Source: Candidatus Hodarchaeota archaeon (lineage in GTDB: Archaea; Asgardarchaeota; Heimdallarchaeia; Hodarchaeales; Hodarchaeaceae). From it: a stretch of 22,946 nt of DNA. Under the pieces are notes generated by a model. It saw only the letters and a program-made list of their open reading frames with translations. It was not told where the DNA came from and ran no database searches. A program made the position numbers and the translations under genes. Each line of letters opens with the position of its first letter. The first letter of the stretch is position 1. This document shows, piece after piece, positions 8,174 to 14,868 of the stretch. Where the stretch lies: contig JAEOSR010000089.1 of assembly GCA_016840285.1 (NCBI GenBank), forward strand, positions 1-22,946. The letters are read 5' to 3'.

Positions 8174-9196
8174 ATGAGTATAAAAGATAATTCGACAAAT
8201 CAACAAAAAGTAGAAATTCCTGAGTCTCATCATTTACTTTCTGCTAAGAATATCTATCATATTTACAGAGGAAAGGCAGAACATGCATCCGTAGTCGCTC
8301 TCAAAGGTGTCAGTTTTGATCTCGATCCTGGGGAATTTGTATCCATTGTAGGTCCTTCAGGTTCGGGTAAATCAACCTTATTACAAATTATCGGAGGTCT
8401 GATGCGTCCAACAGCTGGTTCAGTGTTCTTCGAAGGGCAAGAGATCAATAAAACTCCAGAAGAAGAGCTAACCTTCTTTAGAAGAAGGCAGGTTGGATTT
8501 GTCTTTCAAGAAGGAAACCTTCTTCTTGATCTTTCTGCATTTGATAATGTCAATCAAAGCATGGCCCTTAATGGTCTTCCATATCAATATCGAAAGAAGC
8601 GTACGCTTGAACTACTTGACCTAATGGGTGTTCTGAACAGGAAAAATCAAATTGCAAATCGTTTAAGTGGTGGCGAGAGGCAACGGGTTGCTATCGCAAG
8701 AGCTATGGCAAATAATCCTAAACTCATCATTGCTGACGAACCGACTGGGAATGTTGACTTCACGACTAGTGTTAGGCTTTTAGAGCTCTTTAAAGAACTG
8801 AATCGTGAGACAGGAATGACCATGCTTTCAGCGACACACAGTAATCATGTTGCTGGGTATGCAGATCGAAGTGTTGAGCTACGAGACGGTTTATTGTTAG
8901 GTTTACATGGAAAAGGAATTGATCTTTCACAATTGGACATGTCTCGAATGGTTGTGATGGATAGTGACAATCGACTTACACTCCCAGCAAATATTATGGC
9001 ACAATTGGGATCCTTTGGAAGTCTTTGGGCTATTGATGTCGTAGATCAATCAAAAATCATGTTAACCCCCTTAGAATCCCTTACTGAGAAAATCTCACCT
9101 GTTATCAGTGATACGGAAACCAAGGAGTGTCCAGTCTGTAGTACTCTCAATCCTATTGATGGCCAGTTTTGCATTTCATGTGGTGCAAAATTCTAG
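8174..9196 (+). CDS. ABC ATPase fused to an AbrB-like segment and a C-terminal zinc ribbon
   Basis: The 340-residue product starts with a MacB/LolD-type ATPase: Walker A GPSGSGKST (60-68), signature LSGGERQR (164-171), Walker B LIIADEPTGNVD (184-195) and switch His 222. It then has about 115 extra residues. Residues about 257-300 (VMDSDNRLTLPANI, then LGSFGSLWAIDV) follow the pattern of SpoVT/AbrB swapped-hairpin domains. Residues 316-340 form a zinc ribbon with Cys 319, 322, 333 and 336, ending CGAKF. The gene follows the permease by 10 bases, with only a weak GAGATGAT before the ATG, so it is probably co-translated. It is either the second ATPase of the same transporter or a regulatory one. 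Coding-like sequence continues after the stop in another frame (see 9197-9482). The ATPase is certain; the AbrB assignment is by eye. Confidence 0.9.
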   Translation: MSIKDNSTNQQKVEIPESHHLLSAKNIYHIYRGKAEHASVVALKGVSFDLDPGEFVSIVGPSGSGKSTLLQIIGGLMRPTAGSVFFEGQEINKTPEEELTFFRRRQVGFVFQEGNLLLDLSAFDNVNQSMALNGLPYQYRKKRTLELLDLMGVLNRKNQIANRLSGGERQRVAIARAMANNPKLIIADEPTGNVDFTTSVRLLELFKELNRETGMTMLSATHSNHVAGYADRSVELRDGLLLGLHGKGIDLSQLDMSRMVVMDSDNRLTLPANIMAQLGSFGSLWAIDVVDQSKIMLTPLESLTEKISPVISDTETKECPVCSTLNPIDGQFCISCGAKF

Positions 9197-9482
9197 TAGT
9201 ATAAGCAAAAGAGATTCTTCAGGAAATGTTGAAAATATTGTGAATGAAGAAAAAAAGAGCCATAATGAACCAGAAATCCCTGTAGATGAACCAGAGATAG
9301 AAGTGCTAGATCTTCCTTATCTTGAGACAGTCGAGACACGAGAAAAAGGGGATCTGTACCCTGAGATTGATGCCTATTGGTTTTTATTATTATACAACCT
9401 GATCTCACCACTATTTCTTTTTTTTACCCCTAAATCAACATCATTATATGCAATTAACTATAGATTTCTTGTTAACGAGTGA
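9197..9482 (+). other. Acidic, proline-rich open frame after the ABC operon (possible frameshifted tail)
   Basis: After the stop of the second ABC ATPase the +1 frame stays open to 9482. It reads as an acidic, Glu/Pro-rich linker (EIPVDEPEIEVLDL) and then a hydrophobic piece (WFLLLYNLISPLFLFF). Removing one A from the AAAA run at 9187-9190 would join it to the zinc ribbon as GANSSSISKR. The alternative is a separate gene from the GTG at 9240, which lacks a good ribosome binding site. A native end at CGAKF is also typical of zinc ribbons. It may therefore be a frameshifted tail, a remnant or chance. The 321 bases between the ATPase stop and the antitoxin gene hold nothing else except a T-run near 9418. 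Confidence 0.35.
9418..9425 (+). terminator. Poly-T terminator candidate after the ABC operon
   Basis: An uninterrupted run of eight T on the plus strand follows a TTTC stretch about 220 bases after the ATPase stop. Archaeal intrinsic termination relies on U-tracts. It precedes the convergent antitoxin gene. Functional proof is lacking. Confidence 0.35.
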
Positions 9483-9517
9483 AATTTAATCTACATTCCA
9501 ATACCTATCCCCAAATT

Positions 9518-9766
9518 TCACCCGCGGGAAATGCCTAGTTCATTTAATAATTTTACAAAATCCAATATACTCATTTCTGCGATTGAGGCTGCGCCTTCAT
9601 AAAGTCTATACTCGACAAACAGCTTAATTGCTTCAATCTGTTTAGGAGTACAGTTTTTATTAACGAGCTCCCAGTTAACTGACTTCTTTCGTTCTTCTCT
9701 TGATTCAAGTTCTCGTTCTTCAAATTCTTCTATGTATTCTTCCGCTAATTTCTTTGCAGTCCCCAT
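9518..9766 (-). CDS. Small antitoxin-like protein (UPF0175-like C-terminus)
   Basis: An 82-residue protein. The N-terminal 30 residues are rich in Glu, Arg and Lys and are probably helical or coiled-coil. The C-terminus (RLYEGAASIAEMSILDFVKL, then LNELGIS) resembles the helix-turn-helix end of UPF0175 antitoxins (Y..G..S...AA..A..S..EF...L...GI), although the family's IS-x-G-x part is missing. UPF0175 proteins are commonly paired with DUF3368 PIN toxins in archaea, and the neighbour is one. The start is ATG 9764-9766 with AAGGTTGA at 9773-9780, six bases upstream and inside the end of the toxin gene. The order (toxin first, antitoxin second) is the reverse of the commonest arrangement. Role by context: neutralising the PIN nuclease. 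Confidence 0.6.
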   Translation of the reverse strand: MGTAKKLAEEYIEEFEERELESREERKKSVNWELVNKNCTPKQIEAIKLFVEYRLYEGAASIAEMSILDFVKLLNELGISRG

Positions 9767-9767
9767 C

Positions 9768-10283
9768 TTACTTCAACCTTCGTTTCATTCTTGTAATATC
9801 TTTTTGAGCGTAAGTTCCTTTTAGTTTTTCGAGAGAATCAATAGTTATTATTTCTAGTTCAATCAATCTACCAAAAAAGTAAGTTCCTCGGAAAATTTTA
9901 ACATTCGAATACTCTTCATGGCTTTTTCTGATGTACCATGGTGCAAAGTTGTCACTGATAACAAGATAATAACCTCTCGATTTTGCTAATACTAATGTTT
10001 CGATTTCTCCAAGATGTTTTCCGGGAAATTGCTTTATGAATTCGTTGTGCAATAAATTTGATTCTATATCCTCCTTTTTGGTCAGTTCAATGGTTCTTAT
10101 ACAATGTAATTGATCCAATTCAGAGTGAAATTGATAAGATTCTTTCCAAACCTCGGGAGAAAGAACTACTTCCGAAAATACCTTACAGAGGTGTTGAAGA
10201 TAGCCTAATAATTTTAGATTGACTAAAAATGATGTATCTAATGTCACTCTATCAGTCATTTCAGTAGCTCTATTTTGATTCAT
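9768..10283 (-). CDS. PIN-domain ribonuclease, DUF3368-type (toxin candidate)
   Basis: A 171-residue PIN-domain protein. Acidic residues fit the metal site: Asp 16 in LDTSFLVNLKLLG, Glu 48 in PEVWKESY, Glu 93/95 in GEIETLVLA and Asp 111 in VISDNFAP. The order D(S/T)S.L..L..LG, P..V..E, GE.E...LA, ..SD and a G-x-x-x-x-G-R-L-I-E-L tail matches DUF3368 VapC-like nucleases, which cleave RNA. The ATG at 10281-10283 has no clear ribosome binding site, and residue Met 9 is a possible alternative start. The antitoxin-like gene follows after one base. Most likely the toxin of a type II module; the RNA target is unknown. Confidence 0.75.
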   Translation of the reverse strand: MNQNRATEMTDRVTLDTSFLVNLKLLGYLQHLCKVFSEVVLSPEVWKESYQFHSELDQLHCIRTIELTKKEDIESNLLHNEFIKQFPGKHLGEIETLVLAKSRGYYLVISDNFAPWYIRKSHEEYSNVKIFRGTYFFGRLIELEIITIDSLEKLKGTYAQKDITRMKRRLK

Positions 10284-10320
10284 TTCTAAACATAAAATCC
10301 TTTGTTAAGTTTAAAACTAT

Positions 10321-10818
10321 TTAGTCAGGTTGACTAATTACCTGCCTCATATTTTTTCTGTTATTGCTTTTCAGCAATCTGGGATAATCCTTAGCAGCTA
10401 TATCAAGAGAGAGAAGTATAGCGCTTAGGACTAAGATTGGTGAAATGACCCACCAAACAATAGATATAACAATTCCAACATCGTACGATAAGGCTTGAGA
10501 TATTTCTATGATTGGTTGAGATGTTCCTCTTGTATCTATCATTATCCATAAAGAGATTGTCCAATTGCCATCAATATCTAAGTTACTATTAATTTGAATA
10601 TATTGACCATTACTTCTAAATTCTAGAATGGCTGCTTCTGAAATATTCGACTCTGAAAATTGATAAAAGGTAAAAATGTAAGCAAAAATGTAAGCAACAA
10701 GTATGAGTATCTTTAATATCGAAAGTTTTCCCTTTTCTCCTTCTTTACTCGGTCTATAGTAAAAGAGCTGTTTTAATCCACGAATATAGATTCCTATGAG
10801 TTCAGGTATGGTCGTCAT
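10321..10818 (-). CDS. Small membrane protein with a LamG-like fragment
   Basis: A 165-residue protein of unknown function with two hydrophobic helices (about 34-53 and 114-137). The loop between them contains EFRSNGQYIQINSNLDIDG followed by NWTISLWIMID. This resembles the opening of laminin-G/concanavalin-like domains (F.G...Y..I....L...G..TIS.W), but only about 45 of the usual 150 residues are present. The C-terminus is basic and probably cytoplasmic. The gene lies 37 bases before the PIN gene on the same strand, so co-transcription is possible. No good ribosome binding site precedes the ATG. It may be a truncated relic of a larger surface protein or a genuine small membrane protein. Confidence 0.5.
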   Translation of the reverse strand: MTTIPELIGIYIRGLKQLFYYRPSKEGEKGKLSILKILILVAYIFAYIFTFYQFSESNISEAAILEFRSNGQYIQINSNLDIDGNWTISLWIMIDTRGTSQPIIEISQALSYDVGIVISIVWWVISPILVLSAILLSLDIAAKDYPRLLKSNNRKNMRQVISQPD

Positions 10819-10914
10819 TGAGATTCCACTTATTTTTTGATTCTAGAACGATTAATTTTTACTATTTCAACATCATCTTTTTGAATATTCACAGCACCAG
10901 TCGAAACATTTTAA

Positions 10915-11342
10915 CAACGGGTAACATTATTGTGGCTACTATTAAAGATACAAGTACAAGCGTTGGAGCATGAAGGAGATACATATTCTCAAACATTTTA
11001 TTCAGCGATGCTGTTTATATATTCTTTACTTGTATTACCAATCTTTATTTCCCTTAATAAAGAGAAAAATCGACTCTTGGAAAGAAATATCTGAATTTTA
11101 ACCATAAATCTTTGAAATTTTTAAATGAGATTTCAATCACTGTCTATATACTTCATCAAGTGGTTCTAGTAGTCGTAGTATTCTATTTAATCCCCTTAAA
11201 CCTATGGATCTTGCCAAGATTTCTACTGATTATTTCTGTTTCTATTGTCATCACTTTTGACTTAACTCTAATTATCCGAGAGGTGAATGTTCTTCGCTTC
11301 TTGTTTGGTATGCGGTTGAAAAAGAGAAAAATCACGACATAA
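10915..11342 (+). pseudogene. Acyltransferase-3 family remnant, frameshifted
   Basis: The frame from 11112 (TTG) encodes FLNEISITVYILHQVVLV, then a proline-containing helix, and ends in LFGMR plus basic residues. This is the usual last helices of acyltransferase-3 proteins, including the YxLHQ motif, but it lacks the first eight or so helices. Upstream, another frame (about 10915-11094) encodes a membrane-helix stretch (YSAMLFIYSLLVLPIFISLN) ending in NRLLERNI and a TGA at 11092-11094, the kind of segment expected just before FLNEIS. The two parts are out of frame and the downstream frame is closed at 11058, so the gene is broken and truncated at its 5' end. The following 200 bases (11343-11542) hold only a Ser/Asn-rich 47-codon frame (11351-11494) without a ribosome binding site. 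Confidence 0.55.
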
Positions 11343-11542
11343 AGCAAAACATGAATAATAATGGTTCATCTGAATACAATGGTATTAAAGGAAGTAGAAG
11401 TATTAAATCATTGAATACTTTTAGTCTAAGTTCGATTAAAACATTCCCATTTCTGAAGCCCAACAAGAGTGATCCGCATCCTCTTAATTTGTGAAGACTT
11501 TTAAAGAATCGAAGATAGATCTTAAGCAAAGACGGATGAAGA

Positions 11543-12082
11543 ATGACCGAAACTGTCCCGAAAGATGAGCAGAAGGTTAAGATATGTATTCTTAGTCATC
11601 CTAAGGTACTCGGAAACCAATTCATTCAGAAAAAGCTGAAAAAACATAAAGAAGAATCCATCTATCGAAACTTTGCAGCTTTGGGAATAAGTATCTCAAC
11701 GATAAACCTCTCAATCGAAAATTATAACATAAAACTTATCCTTCTTCAAGCAACGGGAGAAGAATTCTTGGATAAATTACGTCTCTACTATCAAGGATCC
11801 TCAGGAGCTATCATACTTCTTGAAAGGGATAATTCAGACTCTTTTCTTGCTGCCAAAAAATATTTTCAGTATATTAAGAAGGTGACTTTAAACCCAAATG
11901 TACCAGTCATTTTTATTGATGTCCTTGAAAAATCGAAGGAAATCATTATTGAAGATCCCGAAAAATTAGAAGATGAACCGAATATTTTGTATTATGAGAC
12001 AAATGAAGATAACTTTCAAGTTTTTGATAATGTGGTTGAATCAATCATCAAACATCAAATTATGATTCAAAAGTTGTTGTAA
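11543..12082 (+). CDS. Ras-like pseudo-GTPase lacking nucleotide-binding motifs
   Basis: A 179-residue protein whose layout follows a Ras/Rab GTPase but whose key motifs are lost. KVKICILSHPKVLGNQFIQK (11-30) occupies the beta1/P-loop place, but the GxxxxGK(S/T) Lys and Ser are absent. LGISISTINLSI stands at switch I/beta2. LILLQATGEEFLDKLRLYYQ (65-84) matches the WDTAGQE..-..-L...YY region with the Asp of DxxG replaced by Gln. GAIILLERDNSDSFLAAKKY (88-107) matches the strand plus Sf motif after G3. VPVIFIDVLEK stands where NKxD should be, and Asn, Lys and Asp are missing. GTP binding is therefore unlikely and a scaffold or regulatory role is inferred. No operon partner is evident; the start has only a weak GGATGA. 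Confidence 0.62.
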   Translation: MTETVPKDEQKVKICILSHPKVLGNQFIQKKLKKHKEESIYRNFAALGISISTINLSIENYNIKLILLQATGEEFLDKLRLYYQGSSGAIILLERDNSDSFLAAKKYFQYIKKVTLNPNVPVIFIDVLEKSKEIIIEDPEKLEDEPNILYYETNEDNFQVFDNVVESIIKHQIMIQKLL

Positions 12083-12165
12083 ATCTTTCTCAATGTTGCG
12101 AAATTAAGATTACATTCAGAATTAGATATTGAGAGAGTTCTCTAAAAGAGTGTATATACTACCTA

Positions 12166-12603
12166 CTAGAACAATGTGTAGGTATACCCCATTAAAATCC
12201 CAATTATGAGATGGACTCCCATTTGTAAGGCAATTATCCTTGTTTTAAGAGTTGCTGGTCCTATTTTTACAATCTCGAACCAAATGGCGATGCTAAACAT
12301 AATTGATTCAAATACCAATAGCACGACCGCACTAATAATATCACTATTAAACAAATTTATTTTTAACAACCCCTCTTGACTCCAAATAAACACAAATATG
12401 AAGGGGTGAAAGAAAATGCCTATTAATAATCTCATAGTATAAGTATAGGCCTTCTTGTCAGTTTTTACAAATTTTTTTCCCCACTCATGCGTGAAGTCAT
12501 ATTCTTTCGGAAGATATGATTTTACTCGCCATGCATTTGAGTATATCACTAAACCAATCATCATCCCAATTGCGGTCCCAAGAGCTGCTCCAAAGTAACT
12601 CAT
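12166..12603 (-). CDS. Four-TM membrane protein of unknown function
   Basis: A hydrophobic protein of about 145 residues with four predicted membrane helices: an N-terminal glycine-rich helix (YFGAALGTAIGMMIGLVIY), one near the middle containing IGIFFHPFIFVFIW, and two C-terminal. A basic/acidic loop (KEYDFTHEWGKKFVKTDKKA) lies between the first two. No family is recognised. ATG 12601-12603 is preferred over the GTG three codons upstream because GAAGTGA lies six bases before it. The gene follows the polyferredoxin gene by about 40 bases on the same strand and may be co-transcribed, possibly as a membrane partner of the electron-transfer protein. Confidence 0.6.
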   Translation of the reverse strand: MSYFGAALGTAIGMMIGLVIYSNAWRVKSYLPKEYDFTHEWGKKFVKTDKKAYTYTMRLLIGIFFHPFIFVFIWSQEGLLKINLFNSDIISAVVLLVFESIMFSIAIWFEIVKIGPATLKTRIIALQMGVHLIIGILMGYTYTLF

Positions 12604-12643
12604 TGGTTTCACTTCAATTTTCTAACTGTTTGAGAATAAAAGT

Positions 12644-13513
12644 TCAGATATTCTTAGATGCCACTTTTGCATATTCAATAGCGTTTTCAGGACAAATATC
12701 AACACAACGATTGCAATAATAACATTCCGTTTTTGTATTATCACGATATGCGGCATGGCTGGGACAGATCTTTTCACATAACCCACAATCTGTGCATTTT
12801 TCTGTACGTACATACCTCGCCTGGCTAAATGAAATTAATCCAGCTAAAGCACCAAATGGGCAGAATAACCGACACCAGGGGCGATAAATAAAGAAACTCG
12901 TTATTAAAATCACTAGGATGAAAACAATTGTAAATAATACTAGATCAGAAAAACCTATTACTAATTGAAATCCAGTGAAGGGATCTAAAAACTGTGAAAC
13001 AGCTAATCCCCATATAATTGCTGTTACTCCAAGAACACCGAAATAAATCCATCGGATGATTCTTATGGTCTTCTCTGGGGGATCGAAGCGAAACTTAACT
13101 CTTCTTTGCTCTTTTAAACTTGATTTAAATTTTATTTTTGACGCTAATTCTTGCATAGATCCAAGAGGGCATGCATAACCGCAATATACCCTGCTGAAGA
13201 ATATTACTGAACCAAGCATTAGAGAAAGAACACCCAATGCTGAAAAAAATAATGGAATGGACATAGATGTTGTTGGACTCAGATTAATGAGCAGTTGATT
13301 GATAGCGTTCACTGGGTTGGGCCTTCCACCTAATAAAACTCCAACACCAAGAAATGAAATTATGGATAAAGAGTTGGCTTTTTTTTTGGAAAAGTTGGCT
13401 TTTCTTATCAAGATTAAGGCGATAAGGAATATTACTACCATCAATATAGGAGTTAACAGAAAAATTAACGGATCAACTTGTTGTAAGGGGCCTTGAGACA
13501 ACATATTCTTCAT
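12644..13513 (-). CDS. Membrane polyferredoxin (NapH/NosR/CcoG-like 4Fe-4S protein)
   Basis: A 289-residue membrane electron-transfer protein. About five hydrophobic helices carry two NapH-type motifs, VYCGYACPLG (Cys 111 and 115) and RPWCRLFCPFGA (Cys 214 and 218). A C-terminal 2x[4Fe-4S] ferredoxin domain follows: CTDCGLCEKICP (Cys 240, 243, 246, 250) and CYYCNRCVDICP (264, 267, 270, 274). Relatives pass electrons between the quinone pool and soluble or periplasmic redox partners. The physiological donor here is unknown; ferredoxin from the AOR or the flavodoxin-type protein are only positional guesses. Starts at 13513 and Met 4 (13504) are both possible, as the ribosome binding sites are weak. 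It diverges from the aldo/keto reductase gene and is followed by a small membrane protein gene. Confidence 0.85.
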   Translation of the reverse strand: MKNMLSQGPLQQVDPLIFLLTPILMVVIFLIALILIRKANFSKKKANSLSIISFLGVGVLLGGRPNPVNAINQLLINLSPTTSMSIPLFFSALGVLSLMLGSVIFFSRVYCGYACPLGSMQELASKIKFKSSLKEQRRVKFRFDPPEKTIRIIRWIYFGVLGVTAIIWGLAVSQFLDPFTGFQLVIGFSDLVLFTIVFILVILITSFFIYRPWCRLFCPFGALAGLISFSQARYVRTEKCTDCGLCEKICPSHAAYRDNTKTECYYCNRCVDICPENAIEYAKVASKNI

Positions 13514-13723
13514 CTTTCTTTTCTCATCAAGAGCATGGGTAAAATTTACGTAAAATTAAGGTTTTAAAATAATTTTAAATACTTGAGTGAGTTAATCTGA
13601 AAGGTTCGATTTGTCTTCAAATGCCAATTTTACGTTATATTTATTTACCCCTTCAGTGAGTTATTTAACTGATATTCCCCCTCTAAAATTGTCTAGTGCG
13701 ATATATAAGGTTGAGATCCTAGT
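13514..13723. promoter_or_regulatory. Divergent intergenic region with paired inverted AATTTTACGT sites
   Basis: The region separates the polyferredoxin (minus) and aldo/keto reductase (plus) genes. ACGTAAAATT at 13548-13557 and AATTTTACGT at 13626-13635 are exact inverted copies about 70 bases apart. The first overlaps a perfect 10-base palindrome, TTTACGTAAA (13545-13554). TATA-like AT runs lie at 13566-13577 (minus) and at 13636-13647 and 13702-13708 (plus). The arrangement suggests a redox- or metabolite-responsive operator pair controlling both genes, but no regulator is encoded nearby. Confidence 0.4.
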
Positions 13724-14596
13724 ATGAAATTTCGTAAACTTGGAAGAACATCTCTTGAAGTTAGTGAAATAGGTCTGGGAACGGAGTATTTAACTCACCA
13801 ACCTACTGATGTCATCATTGATACAGTTCAAACAGCCCTACAAACAGGAATGAACTATATCGATATTGTATTCACAAAACCCACGTTTCTTCAGGCTTTA
13901 AACCAAACAATTGTCTCTGAACGGGAAAAAGTCACTCTTGCCTGTCATATCGGGGCTGGAATTAAGGATGGAAGACATAGAAAACTAAGGTCAAAAAAAT
14001 CAGCAAGGTCCTCTTTTGAAGAAGTCATAAAACATTTAGGTGTAGACTATATAGATTTTGCAGTCATTCAATTTGTCGCGCCTGGGGAATATGACAAAAT
14101 AATGGCACCTCGTGGACTGATTCAGTATGCTAAGGAGTTGAAACAGACTCAAGTAGCTAATTATCTTGGAATGAGTACTCACCATCCACCAACCGCATTA
14201 CGAGCGGTTGAAAGTGGGGAATTTGATCTGATAATGACTCATTATAATATCCTCTCAGAAAAAGATCCCAGACGACAACAATTGTTCCAAGCGTGTATCG
14301 AGCACACTATTGGCTTTGTGGCTATTAAACCATTTGCAGGGGGACTATTGTTATCGAATGGAAAGAAGGTCAGGATTCCTGCTTATAAATCTGGAGCAGG
14401 GGGAAAAGTGTTAACAATACCTTCAGAGAGTACGGCGATTCGTTACCTAGCTCATATATTGGACCAACCTGTTGTTTCAACTGTTATTCCAGGAGTGAAA
14501 AATAGAGAAGAATTGCAACATAATCTCCAGTATTACGATACTCCTCCAGAAGAACATGATTATTCATCCCTAATTCAATTTTTTTCTAAAATCTAA
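13724..14596 (+). CDS. Aldo/keto-reductase-fold protein with altered catalytic residues
   Basis: A 290-residue TIM-barrel protein of the aldo/keto reductase superfamily. The N-terminus MKFRKLGRTSLEVSEIGLGT is canonical, HLGVDYIDFAVIQ and YLGMSTHHP follow the barrel strands, and the nucleotide-binding end STVIPGVKNREELQHNL is normal. Of the catalytic Asp-Tyr-Lys-His set, Asp 47 in NYIDIVFTKP is present. The Tyr a few residues later is missing, the Lys site in TLACHIGAG is His 75, and the His site in AVIQFVAP is Gln 116. It may therefore be a pseudo-enzyme or use different chemistry. The start is supported by the canonical N-terminus; TATATAA lies 22 bases upstream, close enough to suggest a leaderless transcript. 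Confidence 0.85.
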   Translation: MKFRKLGRTSLEVSEIGLGTEYLTHQPTDVIIDTVQTALQTGMNYIDIVFTKPTFLQALNQTIVSEREKVTLACHIGAGIKDGRHRKLRSKKSARSSFEEVIKHLGVDYIDFAVIQFVAPGEYDKIMAPRGLIQYAKELKQTQVANYLGMSTHHPPTALRAVESGEFDLIMTHYNILSEKDPRRQQLFQACIEHTIGFVAIKPFAGGLLLSNGKKVRIPAYKSGAGGKVLTIPSESTAIRYLAHILDQPVVSTVIPGVKNREELQHNLQYYDTPPEEHDYSSLIQFFSKI

Positions 14597-14600
14597 TTTT

Positions 14601-14632
14601 GGTTTTTGCTAAACACTTTTCAGGTGATTTTT
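14601..14632 (+). terminator. T-rich terminator candidate after the aldo/keto reductase gene
   Basis: Two T5 runs within 35 bases of the stop suit archaeal U-tract termination. No hairpin is obvious. Confidence 0.3.
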
Positions 14633-14662
14633 ATTCCATTTCTATTGATTTAAATTACGAAA

Positions 14663-14868
14663 AAGTATGGTTCCGTGTTGATAACAGGAGCTGGGTCAGG
14701 AATTGGAAAGTCCACAACTCATTAACTCGCTGAACGTGGTTTCCAAGTTTATGCTACTGATTTGAAGAAAGATTTAAGGTGTTTGCTGCTGATAGCAGAA
14801 TAGAAACAATAAAAATGGATGTAACAAGGAAGGAAGACATTAAAAGTGCTTTATCATTTTGCTAATAT
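14663..14868 (+). pseudogene. Truncated short-chain dehydrogenase remnant
   Basis: The frame from 14663 reads KYGSVLITGAGSGIGKSTTH, then an in-frame TAA (14723-14725), then LAERGFQVYATDLKKD. This is the cofactor-binding start of an SDR (TGxxxGIG plus the beta2 Asp). A shift of frame after this gives KVFAADSRIETIKMDVT followed by RKEDIKSALSF, which is the next conserved SDR block. One nonsense codon, one frameshift and a small loss are therefore visible. The remaining roughly 180 residues are absent: the sequence ends where the convergent phosphorylase gene stops (14854). The intact SDR at 21208-21927 belongs to the same superfamily, but the two are not close enough by eye to call a recent copy. 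Confidence 0.75.

Noticed and set aside
11351..11494. 47-codon Ser/Asn-rich frame after the acyltransferase remnant
   Set aside because: No ribosome binding site and low-complexity composition; it may be an old tail of the broken gene, so it is mentioned only with that entry.
12122..12140. AGAGAGTTCTCT palindrome between convergent genes
   Set aside because: Stem of five bases with a two-base centre and no U-tract; too short to call a terminator or operator.
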